Positions 36,141 through 44,709 of a stretch of 64,000 nt of DNA are shown here, one piece after another. The notes beneath the pieces are model-generated. The model was given only the letters and a program-made list of their open reading frames with translations. It ran no database searches and had not been told where the DNA came from. Position 1 is the stretch's first letter. The number at the start of each line of letters is the position of its first letter. The stretch is from Sphingomonadales bacterium UBA7471 (lineage in GTDB: Bacteria > Pseudomonadota > Alphaproteobacteria > Sphingomonadales > Sphingomonadaceae): contig DLOZ01000002.1 in NCBI GenBank assembly GCA_002479765.1, positions 62,001 through 126,000 on the forward strand, given 5' to 3'. The position numbers were made by a program, and so were the translations under genes.

Positions 36141-36784
36141 AGGCATTTGCAGCCTTGGTTGCGCGCGAGGTGCGTGTAGCATGGACGGGCGGCGGGCTAT
36201 GGCTGCCGGTGATATTCTATCTTGCGGTTGCGACGCTGTTTCCGTTTGTGACGGGACCGGACAAGGCACTCCTTGCACGCACGGGCGGCGGCATATTGTG
36301 GATTGCCGCGTTACTGGCGACGCTGTTGCCAATTGAGCGGCTTATACTTCCTGACCGGCAAGCAGGCATATTAGATCAGCTGGCGATGCGTGGCTGGTCG
36401 GACGAATTGGTCGCCACCGCCAAAATCATTGGCCAGATTTTTGCCTTTGCCCTTCCGCTCCTTCTCGCGACCGTTGTGGGATCCGCACTGATCGGATTGC
36501 CTGAGGCACAATTGGGCACATTGCTGCTTGGCCTTGCCTTGGCACTGCCCGCGCTTTCGGGGCTATCGGTCACAATCGCAGCGCTGACGGCGGGCCTTAG
36601 CGGGGCGAGCGCGCTGGGCGGGCTGCTGCTCGTGCCCATCACGATACCATTGCTGATCTTTGGCGCAGGCACATTGTCCGAAAATCCCGGCAACGCGATG
36701 CAGCTACTTGCCGCGACTGCGCTCGCCATTACCGCTTTGTCGCCCTTTGCCGCCGGCGCGGCGTTACGCGCAGGCCGGACTTAA
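36137..36784 (+). CDS. ccmB: heme exporter permease CcmB
   Basis: This is the membrane partner of CcmA. The 215-residue protein has six hydrophobic segments, starting [20 protein letters not shown]. It shows the CcmB phrases LLPIERLILPDRQAGILDQL (about 55-74) and LGGLLLVPITIPLLIFGAGT. It is translationally coupled to ccmA through ATGA. Confidence 0.93.
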   Translation: MKAFAALVAREVRVAWTGGGLWLPVIFYLAVATLFPFVTGPDKALLARTGGGILWIAALLATLLPIERLILPDRQAGILDQLAMRGWSDELVATAKIIGQIFAFALPLLLATVVGSALIGLPEAQLGTLLLGLALALPALSGLSVTIAALTAGLSGASALGGLLLVPITIPLLIFGAGTLSENPGNAMQLLAATALAITALSPFAAGAALRAGRT

Positions 36785-36805
36785 GTACCAAAGCCATATC
36801 TGCCG

Positions 36806-36826
36806 TAGGGTTGATAGATTACCCTA
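36806..36826. terminator. small hairpin between convergent ccmB and SDR genes
   Basis: TAGGGT and ACCCTA form a 6-bp stem with a 9-base loop in the 54-base gap between two convergent genes. It is weak and could serve either strand. Confidence 0.3.
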
Positions 36827-36838
36827 TCGTCGCGCAGA

Positions 36839-37663
36839 TTATCGCGCCGCGATTTTCTGCGCATAGCCGTCGGCGACCATCGCTTCGACCATGTCGAACA
36901 GCTTTTCGGGGTCCTGCGCCCGCAGCACGGGAATGCCTGCCTCCATCCCTTCGGCGATAACGATTTCCCGCTTTCCGGCGTCAACCGCATCCCAAATCGT
37001 GGTTGCGACAACGTCTGGATCAATACCGTTATCGATGGCAGCATCGCTCGTGCCACGCACCGTGCCGTCGGCATTCAATGCATTGCGCGATACGTTGGTC
37101 CGTACAGAACCCGGCGCGACGACAAGCACTTTGACGCCCTGCCCGGCAACTTCGCTGCGCAACGCATCTGCATAGCCAATCAACCCGTGCTTGGCCGCGC
37201 AATAGGCCGTCCGCATGGGAACGCCAGCTTTGCCCGCAACACTGGAAATCATGACAATCTGGCCATGTCCATTGGAAACCATATGTCGCAAAAGCGCTTG
37301 CGTGAGCGCAATCGGCGCAAGCAAGTCGACATCAACAATCCGCTGGTAAACCGACAGATCGGTGTCGATGGCGGGTGAACGCTGCGAAATGCCCGCATTA
37401 TTGACCAGCACATCGATCTTGCCCTGATAAGCGATGGCTTCAGCGACCTTTGACGGCAAGGCGGCATAATCGACGGTGTCAAATGGCAGAATGAAGCAGC
37501 GTTCGGGTGCACCGGTAGCATGCGCGACGCGTTCCAGCTCAGGCACATTTCGGCCGGACAACACCGCGTGGCCGCCGTTTCCGACAAATGCTTTGGCCAG
37601 TGCCTCGCCTATCCCCGACGATGCGCCTGTTATCCAGGCTGTTTTATGCGACTGATCGACCAT
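36839..37663 (-). CDS. SDR family oxidoreductase
   Basis: This is a short-chain dehydrogenase of 274 residues from ATG 37663 (MVDQSHKTAWITGASSGIGE, with GGGAG upstream). The cofactor motif is TGASSGIGEALAKAF, then NNAGISQRS, the catalytic Ser in MISSVAGKAG and YCAAK. The C-terminal GSVRTNVSRNAL matches the classical family. A longer frame reaching 38041 runs antisense to nfu and is rejected. The substrate is unknown. Confidence 0.88.
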   Translation of the reverse strand: MVDQSHKTAWITGASSGIGEALAKAFVGNGGHAVLSGRNVPELERVAHATGAPERCFILPFDTVDYAALPSKVAEAIAYQGKIDVLVNNAGISQRSPAIDTDLSVYQRIVDVDLLAPIALTQALLRHMVSNGHGQIVMISSVAGKAGVPMRTAYCAAKHGLIGYADALRSEVAGQGVKVLVVAPGSVRTNVSRNALNADGTVRGTSDAAIDNGIDPDVVATTIWDAVDAGKREIVIAEGMEAGIPVLRAQDPEKLFDMVEAMVADGYAQKIAAR

Positions 37664-37760
37664 TTTTACTCTCCCTTTGACGCGCTTGGTCAACCGTGGC
37701 TTCGTCGCTGTCAAGACATTCTGGCTTGCACTTTTACCGCCACCGCACCACATGCGTGAA

Positions 37761-38336
37761 ATGCTGATAGAAACTGAACTCACACCAAACCCCGCCACGA
37801 TCAAATTTCTGCCCGGTCGCGCCGTGATGGAAAATGGAACGCGCGATTTTGCTTCCCCGGAAGAGGCTGAAGCCTCCCCATTGGCGGAGGCGCTTTTCGG
37901 GCTTGGTGATGTCACCGGGGTATTTTTTGGGCGCGAATTTATTTCGGTCACCGCTGCCCCAGGTTCAGATTGGTCCAGCCTGAAACCAGACATACTTGCG
38001 ATATTACTTGACCATTTCAGCGCAAACATGCCGCTTTTCAAACCAGCTGCCGCCGGATTTGCTGTCCCATCGGCAGATGCCGACTATCCGCTTGATGATC
38101 CGGAAGATGCCGACATCGTTGTCCAGATCAAGGAATTGATCGAAACGCGAATCCGCCCTGCGGTCGCCAATGACGGCGGCGACATCGTCTATCGCGGATT
38201 TCAAAAGGGCATCGTCTTTTTGCAGATGCAAGGCGCATGCGCCGGCTGCCCATCTTCTTCGGCAACGCTGAAAAATGGCATTGAACAATTGCTGAAGCAT
38301 TATGTGCCCGAAGTCATCGAAGTGCGTGCTGCCTAA
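37761..38336 (+). CDS. nfuA: NifU-like iron-sulfur scaffold/carrier protein (Nfu)
   Basis: Nfu carries Fe-S clusters to client enzymes. The protein starts MLIETELTPNPATIKFLPGR (an ATG three codons earlier, 37752, is possible) and has about 191 residues. An N-terminal Nfu_N domain is followed by the C-terminal NifU domain with IRPAVANDGGDIVYRGFQKG and the cluster ligands in GACAGCPSSSATLKNGIE (CxxC). It is close upstream of the nitroreductase and tsaB on the same strand. Confidence 0.93.
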   Translation: MLIETELTPNPATIKFLPGRAVMENGTRDFASPEEAEASPLAEALFGLGDVTGVFFGREFISVTAAPGSDWSSLKPDILAILLDHFSANMPLFKPAAAGFAVPSADADYPLDDPEDADIVVQIKELIETRIRPAVANDGGDIVYRGFQKGIVFLQMQGACAGCPSSSATLKNGIEQLLKHYVPEVIEVRAA

Positions 38337-38359
38337 TCTCTCCACCTGAAAGAAACCTT

Positions 38360-38950
38360 ATGTCCGAAGCTTTAAATGACACCGCGCTTGACCAGCTGTT
38401 CCGAGAGGCCCGCAGCTATAATGGCTATCTGGATAGGCCGGTGTCGCAGGCGCAGCTTGAGAGCATTTGGGACCTGATGAAATTTGGTCCAACATCTGCG
38501 AACTGTCTTCCCGCGCGGATCATTTGGTGCACATCCACGGAAGCGAAACAAAAGCTGGCGGCATGCACAATGCCGTCGAATGGTGACAAAATTCTGCAAG
38601 CGCCTGTCACTGCGATTATCGGGATGGACCTCGAATTTTACGAACAGCTTCCCGAATTATTTCCCCATGCCGATGCCCGCAGCTGGTTTGCCGGTAACGA
38701 CGTAGCCATTGAAAAGACGGCGTTTCGAAACAGCAGCTTGCAAGGCGCCTATCTGATGCTAGCCGCGCGTGCATTGGGACTGGATACCGGCCCAATGTCG
38801 GGCTTTGACAATGCTGCTGTCGACAAGGCATTCTTTGCCGGAACCAACGTGCAGTCGAATTTCATCTGTACACTTGGTTATGGCGACACAGCGAGCATTT
38901 TTGCACGCAGCCCGCGCCCCGAATTTGCCCGCTTCAATCAGGTCGCCTAA
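38360..38950 (+). CDS. nitroreductase family protein (RutE/HadB-like malonic semialdehyde reductase)
   Basis: This is an FMN-dependent NAD(P)H reductase of 196 residues. The N-terminus TALDQLFREARSYNGYLDRP, then FGPTSANCLPARIIW, matches the RutE/HadB group, which reduces malonic semialdehyde or related compounds. The C-terminal LDTGPMSGFDNAAVDKAFFA is the conserved FMN-contact region. No other pyrimidine-degradation (rut) genes are adjacent, so a general reductase role is as likely. Confidence 0.82.
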   Translation: MSEALNDTALDQLFREARSYNGYLDRPVSQAQLESIWDLMKFGPTSANCLPARIIWCTSTEAKQKLAACTMPSNGDKILQAPVTAIIGMDLEFYEQLPELFPHADARSWFAGNDVAIEKTAFRNSSLQGAYLMLAARALGLDTGPMSGFDNAAVDKAFFAGTNVQSNFICTLGYGDTASIFARSPRPEFARFNQVA

Positions 38951-38959
38951 CTTACGACC

Positions 38960-39568
38960 ATGCGCACATTGGTCATCGATACTGCCACACGGGCGTGCTC
39001 AGTTGCGTTGTTCGATGGCAAGCAATTGCTGGCCGCCCAACATGAAGTGATTGGCCGGGGACATGCGGAACGTTTGCTCCCGCTCATTGCAGCGCTGCCG
39101 GATAATGGCAAAGCTGACCAGATTATGGTGGATGTTGGCCCCGGCAGCTTCACGGGCATCCGTGTCGGCGTTGCCGCTGCCAAAGCATTGGGATTGGCGT
39201 GGCACATACCAGTGAACGGCTATGACTGCCTTTCCTTGGTCGCCGCGATGGCGCGCGCACAAAGCGGATCACAAGCAGCCGTCGACGTCATCATGACAGG
39301 CGGCCATGGTGAGTATTTCTTCGAAGCATTTAACGACGCCGGGCATTCGATAGCCCCAGCGCGGTCAGTTTTGCCTGAGCTATTGGCGAAAGTTGCCATC
39401 GCCGACCATGTTGCCGGCGACATTGACCCGCAACGCGCAGATCGGCTGTGGACCGACACCCTCCCCGACGCGCGCGCATGGGCGCATTTACCCGAAGACC
39501 ACGCCCTTCCGCCCGTTCCTGTGTATGGAAGGGCGCCAGACGCAAAACCGGCTGCAGTCGGGGCATGA
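38960..39568 (+). CDS. tsaB: tRNA threonylcarbamoyladenosine biosynthesis protein TsaB
   Basis: TsaB partners TsaD in t6A synthesis at tRNA position 37. The 202-residue ASKHA-fold protein begins MRTLVIDTATRACSVALFDG, then GRGHAERLLPLI, and has the VDVGPGSFTGIRVGVAAAKAL motif (about residues 58-78). Its stop overlaps the rimI ATG, as in many bacteria. Confidence 0.94.
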   Translation: MRTLVIDTATRACSVALFDGKQLLAAQHEVIGRGHAERLLPLIAALPDNGKADQIMVDVGPGSFTGIRVGVAAAKALGLAWHIPVNGYDCLSLVAAMARAQSGSQAAVDVIMTGGHGEYFFEAFNDAGHSIAPARSVLPELLAKVAIADHVAGDIDPQRADRLWTDTLPDARAWAHLPEDHALPPVPVYGRAPDAKPAAVGA

Positions 39569-40020
39569 TCCGCGTCGTCGAAGGGGCTGCAAAAGACATT
39601 GCGTCCATCATGCCCATCATGTCTGACGCGTTCGACCCCCGATTTGGCGAAGCGTGGACGGCGGCGCAATGCCTGTCCACTTTAGTACTGCCGGACTGCC
39701 AACTGTTACTTGCCAAGCATGGTGATGTTGTGTGCGGATTCGCCATCACGCGCTGGGTTTTTGAACATGAAGAATTGCTGATGATTGGCGTTGCACGAAA
39801 GTACCAGCGCCAACAGATTGGCCAAAATCTTCTCAGAGACGTGATAAATAGAGGAAAAACCGCACGAAGAGAGAAGTTATTTCTTGAAGTTCGGGACGGG
39901 AATCCTGCATCGTCATTCTACTTAAAAGCTGGCTTTGCACCCATCGGACGGCGCAAAAATTATTACAAAAGCACTGAAGGAATAAGTCCAGACGCGATTA
40001 CGATGTTCATTGATCTTTAA
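39565..40020 (+). CDS. rimI: GNAT acetyltransferase, RimI-like
   Basis: This is a likely N-terminal acetyltransferase of ribosomal protein S18 or other proteins. Starting at the ATGA overlap with tsaB (MIRVVEGAAKDIASIMPIMS), it has 151 residues. The acetyl-CoA motif A is IGVARKYQRQQIGQNLLRDV, where the canonical R/Q-x-x-G-x-G/A is QRQQIG. The later motif B is LEVRDGNPASSFYLKAGFAPIGRR. A longer frame to 39448 inside tsaB is rejected. Confidence 0.88.
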   Translation: MIRVVEGAAKDIASIMPIMSDAFDPRFGEAWTAAQCLSTLVLPDCQLLLAKHGDVVCGFAITRWVFEHEELLMIGVARKYQRQQIGQNLLRDVINRGKTARREKLFLEVRDGNPASSFYLKAGFAPIGRRKNYYKSTEGISPDAITMFIDL

Positions 40021-40043
40021 TATTTGAAATCTAGCGGCTTTTC

Positions 40044-40072
40044 TTGACGAATTCATTTCAAGCCTATATGAA
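40044..40072 (+). promoter_or_regulatory. candidate sigma-70 promoter of mucR
   Basis: TTGACG (40044-40049) and TATGAA (40067-40072) are separated by 17 bases, 45 bases before the MucR start at 40118. MucR-type proteins usually autoregulate. Confidence 0.5.
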
Positions 40073-40117
40073 TCGGGGACGTCGTAAACTTAAAAAATGG
40101 GTCCAGGGGTTCAAACT

Positions 40118-40552
40118 ATGTCTCAAGAAAGCAACGATACCGTAGAATTGTTAATTACTCTGACCGCTGATATTGTCGCTGCCCATGTCAGCAACAACAG
40201 TGTCGCGGTATCGGACGTATCAACTTTAATTGGAAATGTGCACGCGGCACTCGCCGGTCTTTCCGGAACGGCTGCTGCGCCCGAAATAGTTTTGGAACCC
40301 GCTGTCCCAGTTCGCAATTCGGTGAAGCGCGATTATATCGTCTGCTTGGATGACGGTAAGAAGCTGAAAATGCTGAAGCGCCACCTGATGACACATTATG
40401 GCATGACACCTGATGACTATCGCGCAAAATGGGGCTTACCCGCGGATTATCCGATGGTTGCGCCTGCTTATGCAGAACAACGTCGTGAACTCGCAAAGGC
40501 TATCGGCCTTGGTCGTGCACCAGGTTCGGGTCGCAAGAAAAAAATCAAGTAA
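40118..40552 (+). CDS. MucR/Ros family zinc-finger transcriptional regulator
   Basis: This alphaproteobacterial global regulator or nucleoid-like repressor has 144 residues from ATG 40118 (MSQESNDTVELLITLTADIV). The finger is CLDDGKKLKMLKRHLMTHYG (about residues 79-98), then MTPDDYRAKWGLPADYPMVA. Where Ros has CLEC this protein has CLDD, the Cys-Asp-His-His type also seen in many MucR homologues. The tail is basic (RKKKIK). It has its own promoter and a strong terminator, so it is monocistronic. In-frame ATG 40097 is a possible earlier start. Confidence 0.93.
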   Translation: MSQESNDTVELLITLTADIVAAHVSNNSVAVSDVSTLIGNVHAALAGLSGTAAAPEIVLEPAVPVRNSVKRDYIVCLDDGKKLKMLKRHLMTHYGMTPDDYRAKWGLPADYPMVAPAYAEQRRELAKAIGLGRAPGSGRKKKIK

Positions 40553-40578
40553 ATCGCGCAACGCGTTACTGGAAAATA

Positions 40579-40604
40579 AGGCCGGAGCATTCTCCGGCCT
40601 TTTT
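40579..40604 (+). terminator. rho-independent terminator of the MucR gene
   Basis: GGCCGGAG-CATT-CTCCGGCC followed by TTTTT is a strong canonical structure 27 bases past the stop. Confidence 0.9.
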
Positions 40605-40631
40605 CTTTGACGAATCGTGATGCGGCACTAA

Positions 40632-41066
40632 ATGTGTATCGCGATGGACATCAAAATCGACATTGAAGCGCTGTGTAACGAGCGCGGCCTGCGTATTACC
40701 GACCAACGCCGCGTCATAGCGCGCGTCATTTCGGATGCGACTGACCATCCTGATGTCGAAGAACTCTATCGTCGTTCGTCAGCCATCGATCCCAAGATTT
40801 CAATCGCCACCGTATATCGGACTGTCCGGTTGTTCGAAGAAGCGGGCATATTGGACCGCCACGATTTTGGTGACGGACGCGCACGCTATGAAGCGTCGCC
40901 AGAAGCACATCATGATCACCTCATCGACGTCGAAACCGGCAAAGTTGTTGAATTCGTCGATCCCGAGCTGGAGGCGCTGCAGAAAATCATTGCAGAACGC
41001 CTCGGCTACCGTCTCGTTGACCATCGCATGGAACTCTATGGCGTCGCCATCGACCGCAAGGATTAA
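40632..41066 (+). CDS. fur: Fur family ferric/metal uptake regulator
   Basis: This is a 144-residue metal-responsive repressor. The winged helix contains LRITDQRRVIARVISDATDH and ISIATVYRTVRLFEEAGIL. The metal site HHDHLIDVETGKVVEFVDPE is the Fur regulatory site. The structural CxxC pairs of E. coli Fur are absent, as is common in alphaproteobacteria, where this clade can act as iron or manganese sensor (Mur). ATG 40644 (MDIKIDIEALCNERG) is an alternative start. Confidence 0.93.
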   Translation: MCIAMDIKIDIEALCNERGLRITDQRRVIARVISDATDHPDVEELYRRSSAIDPKISIATVYRTVRLFEEAGILDRHDFGDGRARYEASPEAHHDHLIDVETGKVVEFVDPELEALQKIIAERLGYRLVDHRMELYGVAIDRKD

Positions 41067-41838
41067 ACGCCGCAACCCCGCTGCATTTTTAGCTGGCCAA
41101 TGTTTGTTTGCCGCCCGGCTGCTGCTAATGGCCGCCAGCTTGGTAACGAGCTTGCTCCTCCACAATCTGTGGCGGCTTCTCAACCGGCCATCGCCTTGGC
41201 CGCGCCTGTTCCTTCTGTCGATCAGTTGGACCAGCGGTATCGCAACCGCCACGACCGGACAGCGGGTGCGCGCGAATGTGTTTTACGCCGCCAACCATCA
41301 TAGCTGGATCGACATTCCCGTGATGTCCGGTGTTACCGGTTGCACCTTTGTCGCCAATGATGGGATTGAGGGGTGGCCATTGATTGGTTGGCTGTGCAAA
41401 ATCAACAACACCATCTTTGTGAACCGCGAAAGCCGCGCCAGCGTCGGAAATCAGGTGGAAGATCTGCGCGCGGCCATGACGGGCGATCAACCGGTTACGA
41501 TATTCCCCGAAGGCACGACTCATGACGGTTCGGGCCTTTTGCCATTCAAACCATCGTTATTTGCCGCACTCGTTCCGCCACCGTCCGGCATGCTCGTTCA
41601 GCCAGTGTTTTTAAGCTACGGGCACCATACCCCGCGTGTGGCGTGGGTCGGCGATGAAAAAGTGACCGAGAATTTCTGGCGGCTTTTGTCCCATATGAAA
41701 CCGATTACGGCGACCCTGCATTTTCTGGAACCGTTTGATCCGCTGCATTACCCCGATCGCAAGGCGATTTCCGCTGAAGTGCGTGCGCGCATAGGTGCAG
41801 CCATGGAGGGTGGCGGTGGTGCACGGCGCTATGTATAG
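41038..41838 (+). CDS. plsC: 1-acyl-sn-glycerol-3-phosphate acyltransferase (PlsC-like)
   Basis: This enzyme makes phosphatidate from lysophosphatidate. Motifs are NHHSWIDIP (the His-x4-Asp pair), FVNRESR and FPEGTTHDGSGLLPFK. There is one N-terminal hydrophobic segment (about LLLMAASLVTSLLLHNLW). The start is uncertain. ATG 41038 overlaps fur by 29 bases with GGAA upstream and gives 266 residues. ATG 41128 or TTG 41104 would be shorter. The much longer frame to 40735 inside fur is rejected. It leads into miaB nine bases later. Confidence 0.85.
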   Translation: MASPSTARIKRRNPAAFLAGQCLFAARLLLMAASLVTSLLLHNLWRLLNRPSPWPRLFLLSISWTSGIATATTGQRVRANVFYAANHHSWIDIPVMSGVTGCTFVANDGIEGWPLIGWLCKINNTIFVNRESRASVGNQVEDLRAAMTGDQPVTIFPEGTTHDGSGLLPFKPSLFAALVPPPSGMLVQPVFLSYGHHTPRVAWVGDEKVTENFWRLLSHMKPITATLHFLEPFDPLHYPDRKAISAEVRARIGAAMEGGGGARRYV

Positions 41839-41847
41839 ACGCGCGCT

Positions 41848-43182
41848 ATGAGCACGGATTCTCCCAAAACCTATTCGATCAAAAATTACGGCTGCCAGAT
41901 GAACGTCTATGATGGCGAACGCATGGCCGAAATGTTCGAAAGCCAGGGCATGACGCCCGCCGATGAAAAGGCGAATGCCGATCTTGTCGTGCTCAACACC
42001 TGTCATATTCGCGAAAAGGCCGCAGAGAAGGTCTATTCCGAAATCGGCCGCCTGCGTCGCAAGGACGGCAGCAGCCCCGTCATTGCTGTGGCCGGATGCG
42101 TTGCGCAGGCCGAAGGCAGCGAGATTAGCCGCAGAGCGCCCGAAGTGGACATTGTTGTCGGCCCGCAAGCCTATCATAACCTGCCGGAGATGGTCGCAGC
42201 GGTCGGACGCGGTGAACGCGTGGTCGACCTTGACCTGCCCGGCCTCGACAAATTCAGCAAGTTGCCTGTACGCCGCAAGCAAGCGCCATCTGCGTTTCTG
42301 ACAGTTCAGGAAGGCTGCGACAAATTCTGCACCTATTGCGTTGTACCCTACACCCGCGGCGCGGAGATTTCGCGCGGCTGGAGCGCGTTGATTGATGAGG
42401 CAAAGGCCATCGTTGACGCCGGTGCCGCAGAAATCACTCTATTGGGACAAAACGTCAACGCTTGGAATAGCGAAGACGACAAAGGTCAGTTGCAGGGCCT
42501 CGATGGCCTCATCCGCGCGCTCGACAAAATTCCCGGCCTGCGCCGCATCCGCTATATGACGAGCCACCCGAACGACATGACCGAAGGGCTGATTGCCGCG
42601 CATGGCGATGTCGAAAAGCTGATGCCATTCCTGCACCTACCCGTACAATCGGGTTCGGACCGCATATTGAAGGCGATGAACCGCAGCCACAGCCGCGACA
42701 GCTATCTGCGCATTTTGGACCGCGTACGTACCGTTCGCCCTGACATCGCGTTTTCGGGTGATTTCATCGTCGGCTTTCCCGGCGAGACCGAAGACGACTT
42801 CGAAGACACCCTGCACCTTGTGCGTGAAGTCGGCCATGCGCAGGCATATTCGTTCAAATATAGCCCGCGTCCGGGCACACCTGCCGCCGATATGGCCGAC
42901 CAGATCGCGATGGAAATTATGGACGAACGGCTCCAGCGGTTGCAGGCGCAAATCGTTGCGGACCAAACCGCATTCAACCGAAATACCGTTGGTAAAAACT
43001 GCGATGTTCTTCTCGAACGGCCGGGCAAATTTGATGGCCAATTGATTGGCAAATCGCCTTGGCTGCAATCCGTGCATGTCCTTGCGCCGGACCTTTCTAT
43101 CGGCAATATTGTTAGCGTTCAGATTACTGATTCGGGCCCCCTGAGCTTAAAAGGTGAACCAACGATGAGAGCAGCCGCCTGA
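41848..43182 (+). CDS. miaB: tRNA-2-methylthio-N6-dimethylallyladenosine synthase MiaB
   Basis: MiaB is a radical-SAM methylthiotransferase acting on tRNA A37. The 444-residue protein has the N-terminal cluster domain (YGCQMNVYDGERM, VVLNTCHIREKA, VAGCVAQAEG), the radical-SAM CxxxCxxC in EGCDKFCTYCVVPYTRGAEI (about residues 152-171), and a C-terminal TRAM domain. It is followed after zero bases by phoH. The conserved run miaB-phoH-ybeY-corC is complete here. Confidence 0.97.
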   Translation: MSTDSPKTYSIKNYGCQMNVYDGERMAEMFESQGMTPADEKANADLVVLNTCHIREKAAEKVYSEIGRLRRKDGSSPVIAVAGCVAQAEGSEISRRAPEVDIVVGPQAYHNLPEMVAAVGRGERVVDLDLPGLDKFSKLPVRRKQAPSAFLTVQEGCDKFCTYCVVPYTRGAEISRGWSALIDEAKAIVDAGAAEITLLGQNVNAWNSEDDKGQLQGLDGLIRALDKIPGLRRIRYMTSHPNDMTEGLIAAHGDVEKLMPFLHLPVQSGSDRILKAMNRSHSRDSYLRILDRVRTVRPDIAFSGDFIVGFPGETEDDFEDTLHLVREVGHAQAYSFKYSPRPGTPAADMADQIAMEIMDERLQRLQAQIVADQTAFNRNTVGKNCDVLLERPGKFDGQLIGKSPWLQSVHVLAPDLSIGNIVSVQITDSGPLSLKGEPTMRAAA

Positions 43183-44178
43183 ATGGCCAAAAAAGCCCAA
43201 GCGCAAGCCGGTGACCTGTCACGGCTGGAAATGAGCTTCGACAAGCCACATCTTATCAATGCGGTGTTTGGCGAATTTGATCGCAACCTGGTGACAATTG
43301 AAAACAGGCTTGGCGTCTACATCTCGGCCCGCGGCAATCGCGTCCAAATCGAAGGTGAAGCAGGCGCCATTGGCCGGGCACGCGATGTTCTCAACGATAT
43401 TTATTCGCGCATTTCACGCGGACAAGACATGGATTCCGAAGCCGTGCAGTCGATTATCGCAATGACCGCCGAACCCACGCTTGAAGGCATATTGCGCAAG
43501 GAAGACAATTCCGCCCCCGGCATCATGATCCGCACGCGCAAGAAAACCTTGGTGCCGCGTTCCGCCACGCAGATTCCCTATATGGAAGCATTGGCGCGCG
43601 ACGAGATTATCTTCGCACTTGGACCGGCAGGAACGGGAAAAACCTATCTGGCGGTGGCGCAGGCGGTGGCGATGCTGATTACTGGCGCCGTGCAACGCCT
43701 CATCCTCTCGCGTCCAGCGGTTGAGGCGGGCGAACGGCTTGGTTTCTTGCCGGGCGACATGAAGGAAAAGGTCGATCCCTATCTGCGTCCGATTTACGAT
43801 GCCCTGTACGACTGCTTGCCCGCCGAACAGGTCGAACGCCGCATCGCTTCGGGCGAAATCGAAATCGCGCCTATCGCCTTCATGCGCGGGCGCACCCTTG
43901 CTGACGCCTTTATCATTCTCGACGAAGCCCAGAACACGACTCCCGAGCAGATGAAAATGTTCCTGACCCGTTTTGGCATGAACAGCCGTATGGTCATTTG
44001 CGGAGACCCGCATCAGGTTGATATCCCCGGTGGCGAACGGATGTCGGGCCTGAATGACGCGGTTCAACGCCTCGAAGGTGTGGGCGGCATTCAAACCATC
44101 CGCTTCAACAGCAGCGACGTCGTCCGCCATCCATTGGTCGGACGGATCGTCGATGCCTATGAGGGCGGGCGTGATTGA
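43183..44178 (+). CDS. phoH: PhoH-like ATPase (PhoL)
   Basis: This cytoplasmic ATPase is linked to RNA metabolism and paired with YbeY. The 331-residue protein has an N-terminal KH-like region (IENRLGVYISARGNRVQIEG), Walker A GPAGTGKTYLAVAQAVA (about residues 147-163), Walker B IILDEAQNTTPEQMKMFLTR and ICGDPHQVDIPG. It starts immediately after the miaB stop and its end overlaps ybeY by 20 bases. Confidence 0.95.
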   Translation: MAKKAQAQAGDLSRLEMSFDKPHLINAVFGEFDRNLVTIENRLGVYISARGNRVQIEGEAGAIGRARDVLNDIYSRISRGQDMDSEAVQSIIAMTAEPTLEGILRKEDNSAPGIMIRTRKKTLVPRSATQIPYMEALARDEIIFALGPAGTGKTYLAVAQAVAMLITGAVQRLILSRPAVEAGERLGFLPGDMKEKVDPYLRPIYDALYDCLPAEQVERRIASGEIEIAPIAFMRGRTLADAFIILDEAQNTTPEQMKMFLTRFGMNSRMVICGDPHQVDIPGGERMSGLNDAVQRLEGVGGIQTIRFNSSDVVRHPLVGRIVDAYEGGRD

Positions 44179-44677
44179 CGTCGAATTAGACATCGGCTTG
44201 CCATGGGGCAGCTGCAATTTCGGACAAAGTAAAGTTGAAAAGGCCGTCGATGCGGCTGTCCGTTTTGCCGCGATACCTGAACTGGCCGACCCCATTGTCC
44301 CCATGAGCGTGAGCGTCAAGCTGTCCGACGATGCAGAGGTGCACGCGCTCAACCGTGAATGGCGCGGAAAGGACAAGCCAACCAACGTGTTGTCCTTTCC
44401 GATGCTCGACGATGATGAAATCGACGCATTGCTGGACGGAACCTACAACGCGCCCGAAATCATGCTGGGTGACATCATCTTGGCCTATGAAACCTGCGCC
44501 GCCGAAGCGGAGGAAAAGCAAATCTCCGTTGCGGACCATGCAACACATCTGGTGATCCACGGCATGTTGCATTTGCTTGGCCATGACCATGTTGACGACG
44601 AAGAGGCTGAAGCCATGGAGGCATTAGAAGTAAAAGCGCTTGCATCTATGGGGCTTCACAATCCATATGACGCTTAA
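44159..44677 (+). CDS. ybeY: endoribonuclease YbeY
   Basis: YbeY acts in 16S rRNA maturation and 70S quality control. The 172-residue protein shows the zinc motif HLVIHGMLHLLGHDHVDDEE (His/His/His) near residues 122-141 and the RGKDKPTNVLSFPM motif. ATG 44159 overlaps phoH by 20 bases. A GTG at 44171 is an alternative. A longer frame to 44054 within phoH is rejected. Confidence 0.95.
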   Translation: MRAGVIDVELDIGLPWGSCNFGQSKVEKAVDAAVRFAAIPELADPIVPMSVSVKLSDDAEVHALNREWRGKDKPTNVLSFPMLDDDEIDALLDGTYNAPEIMLGDIILAYETCAAEAEEKQISVADHATHLVIHGMLHLLGHDHVDDEEAEAMEALEVKALASMGLHNPYDA

Positions 44678-44709
44678 TTCCATTAAAAAGAGGCCAATAC
44701 GCTTCCATT

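Noticed and set aside
40735..41037. Long N-terminal extension of PlsC
   Set aside because: It lies in fur in another frame; the PlsC family begins near the hydrophobic segment.
43414..44385. 323-codon minus-strand frame over phoH/ybeY
   Set aside because: It is antisense to two well-defined genes.
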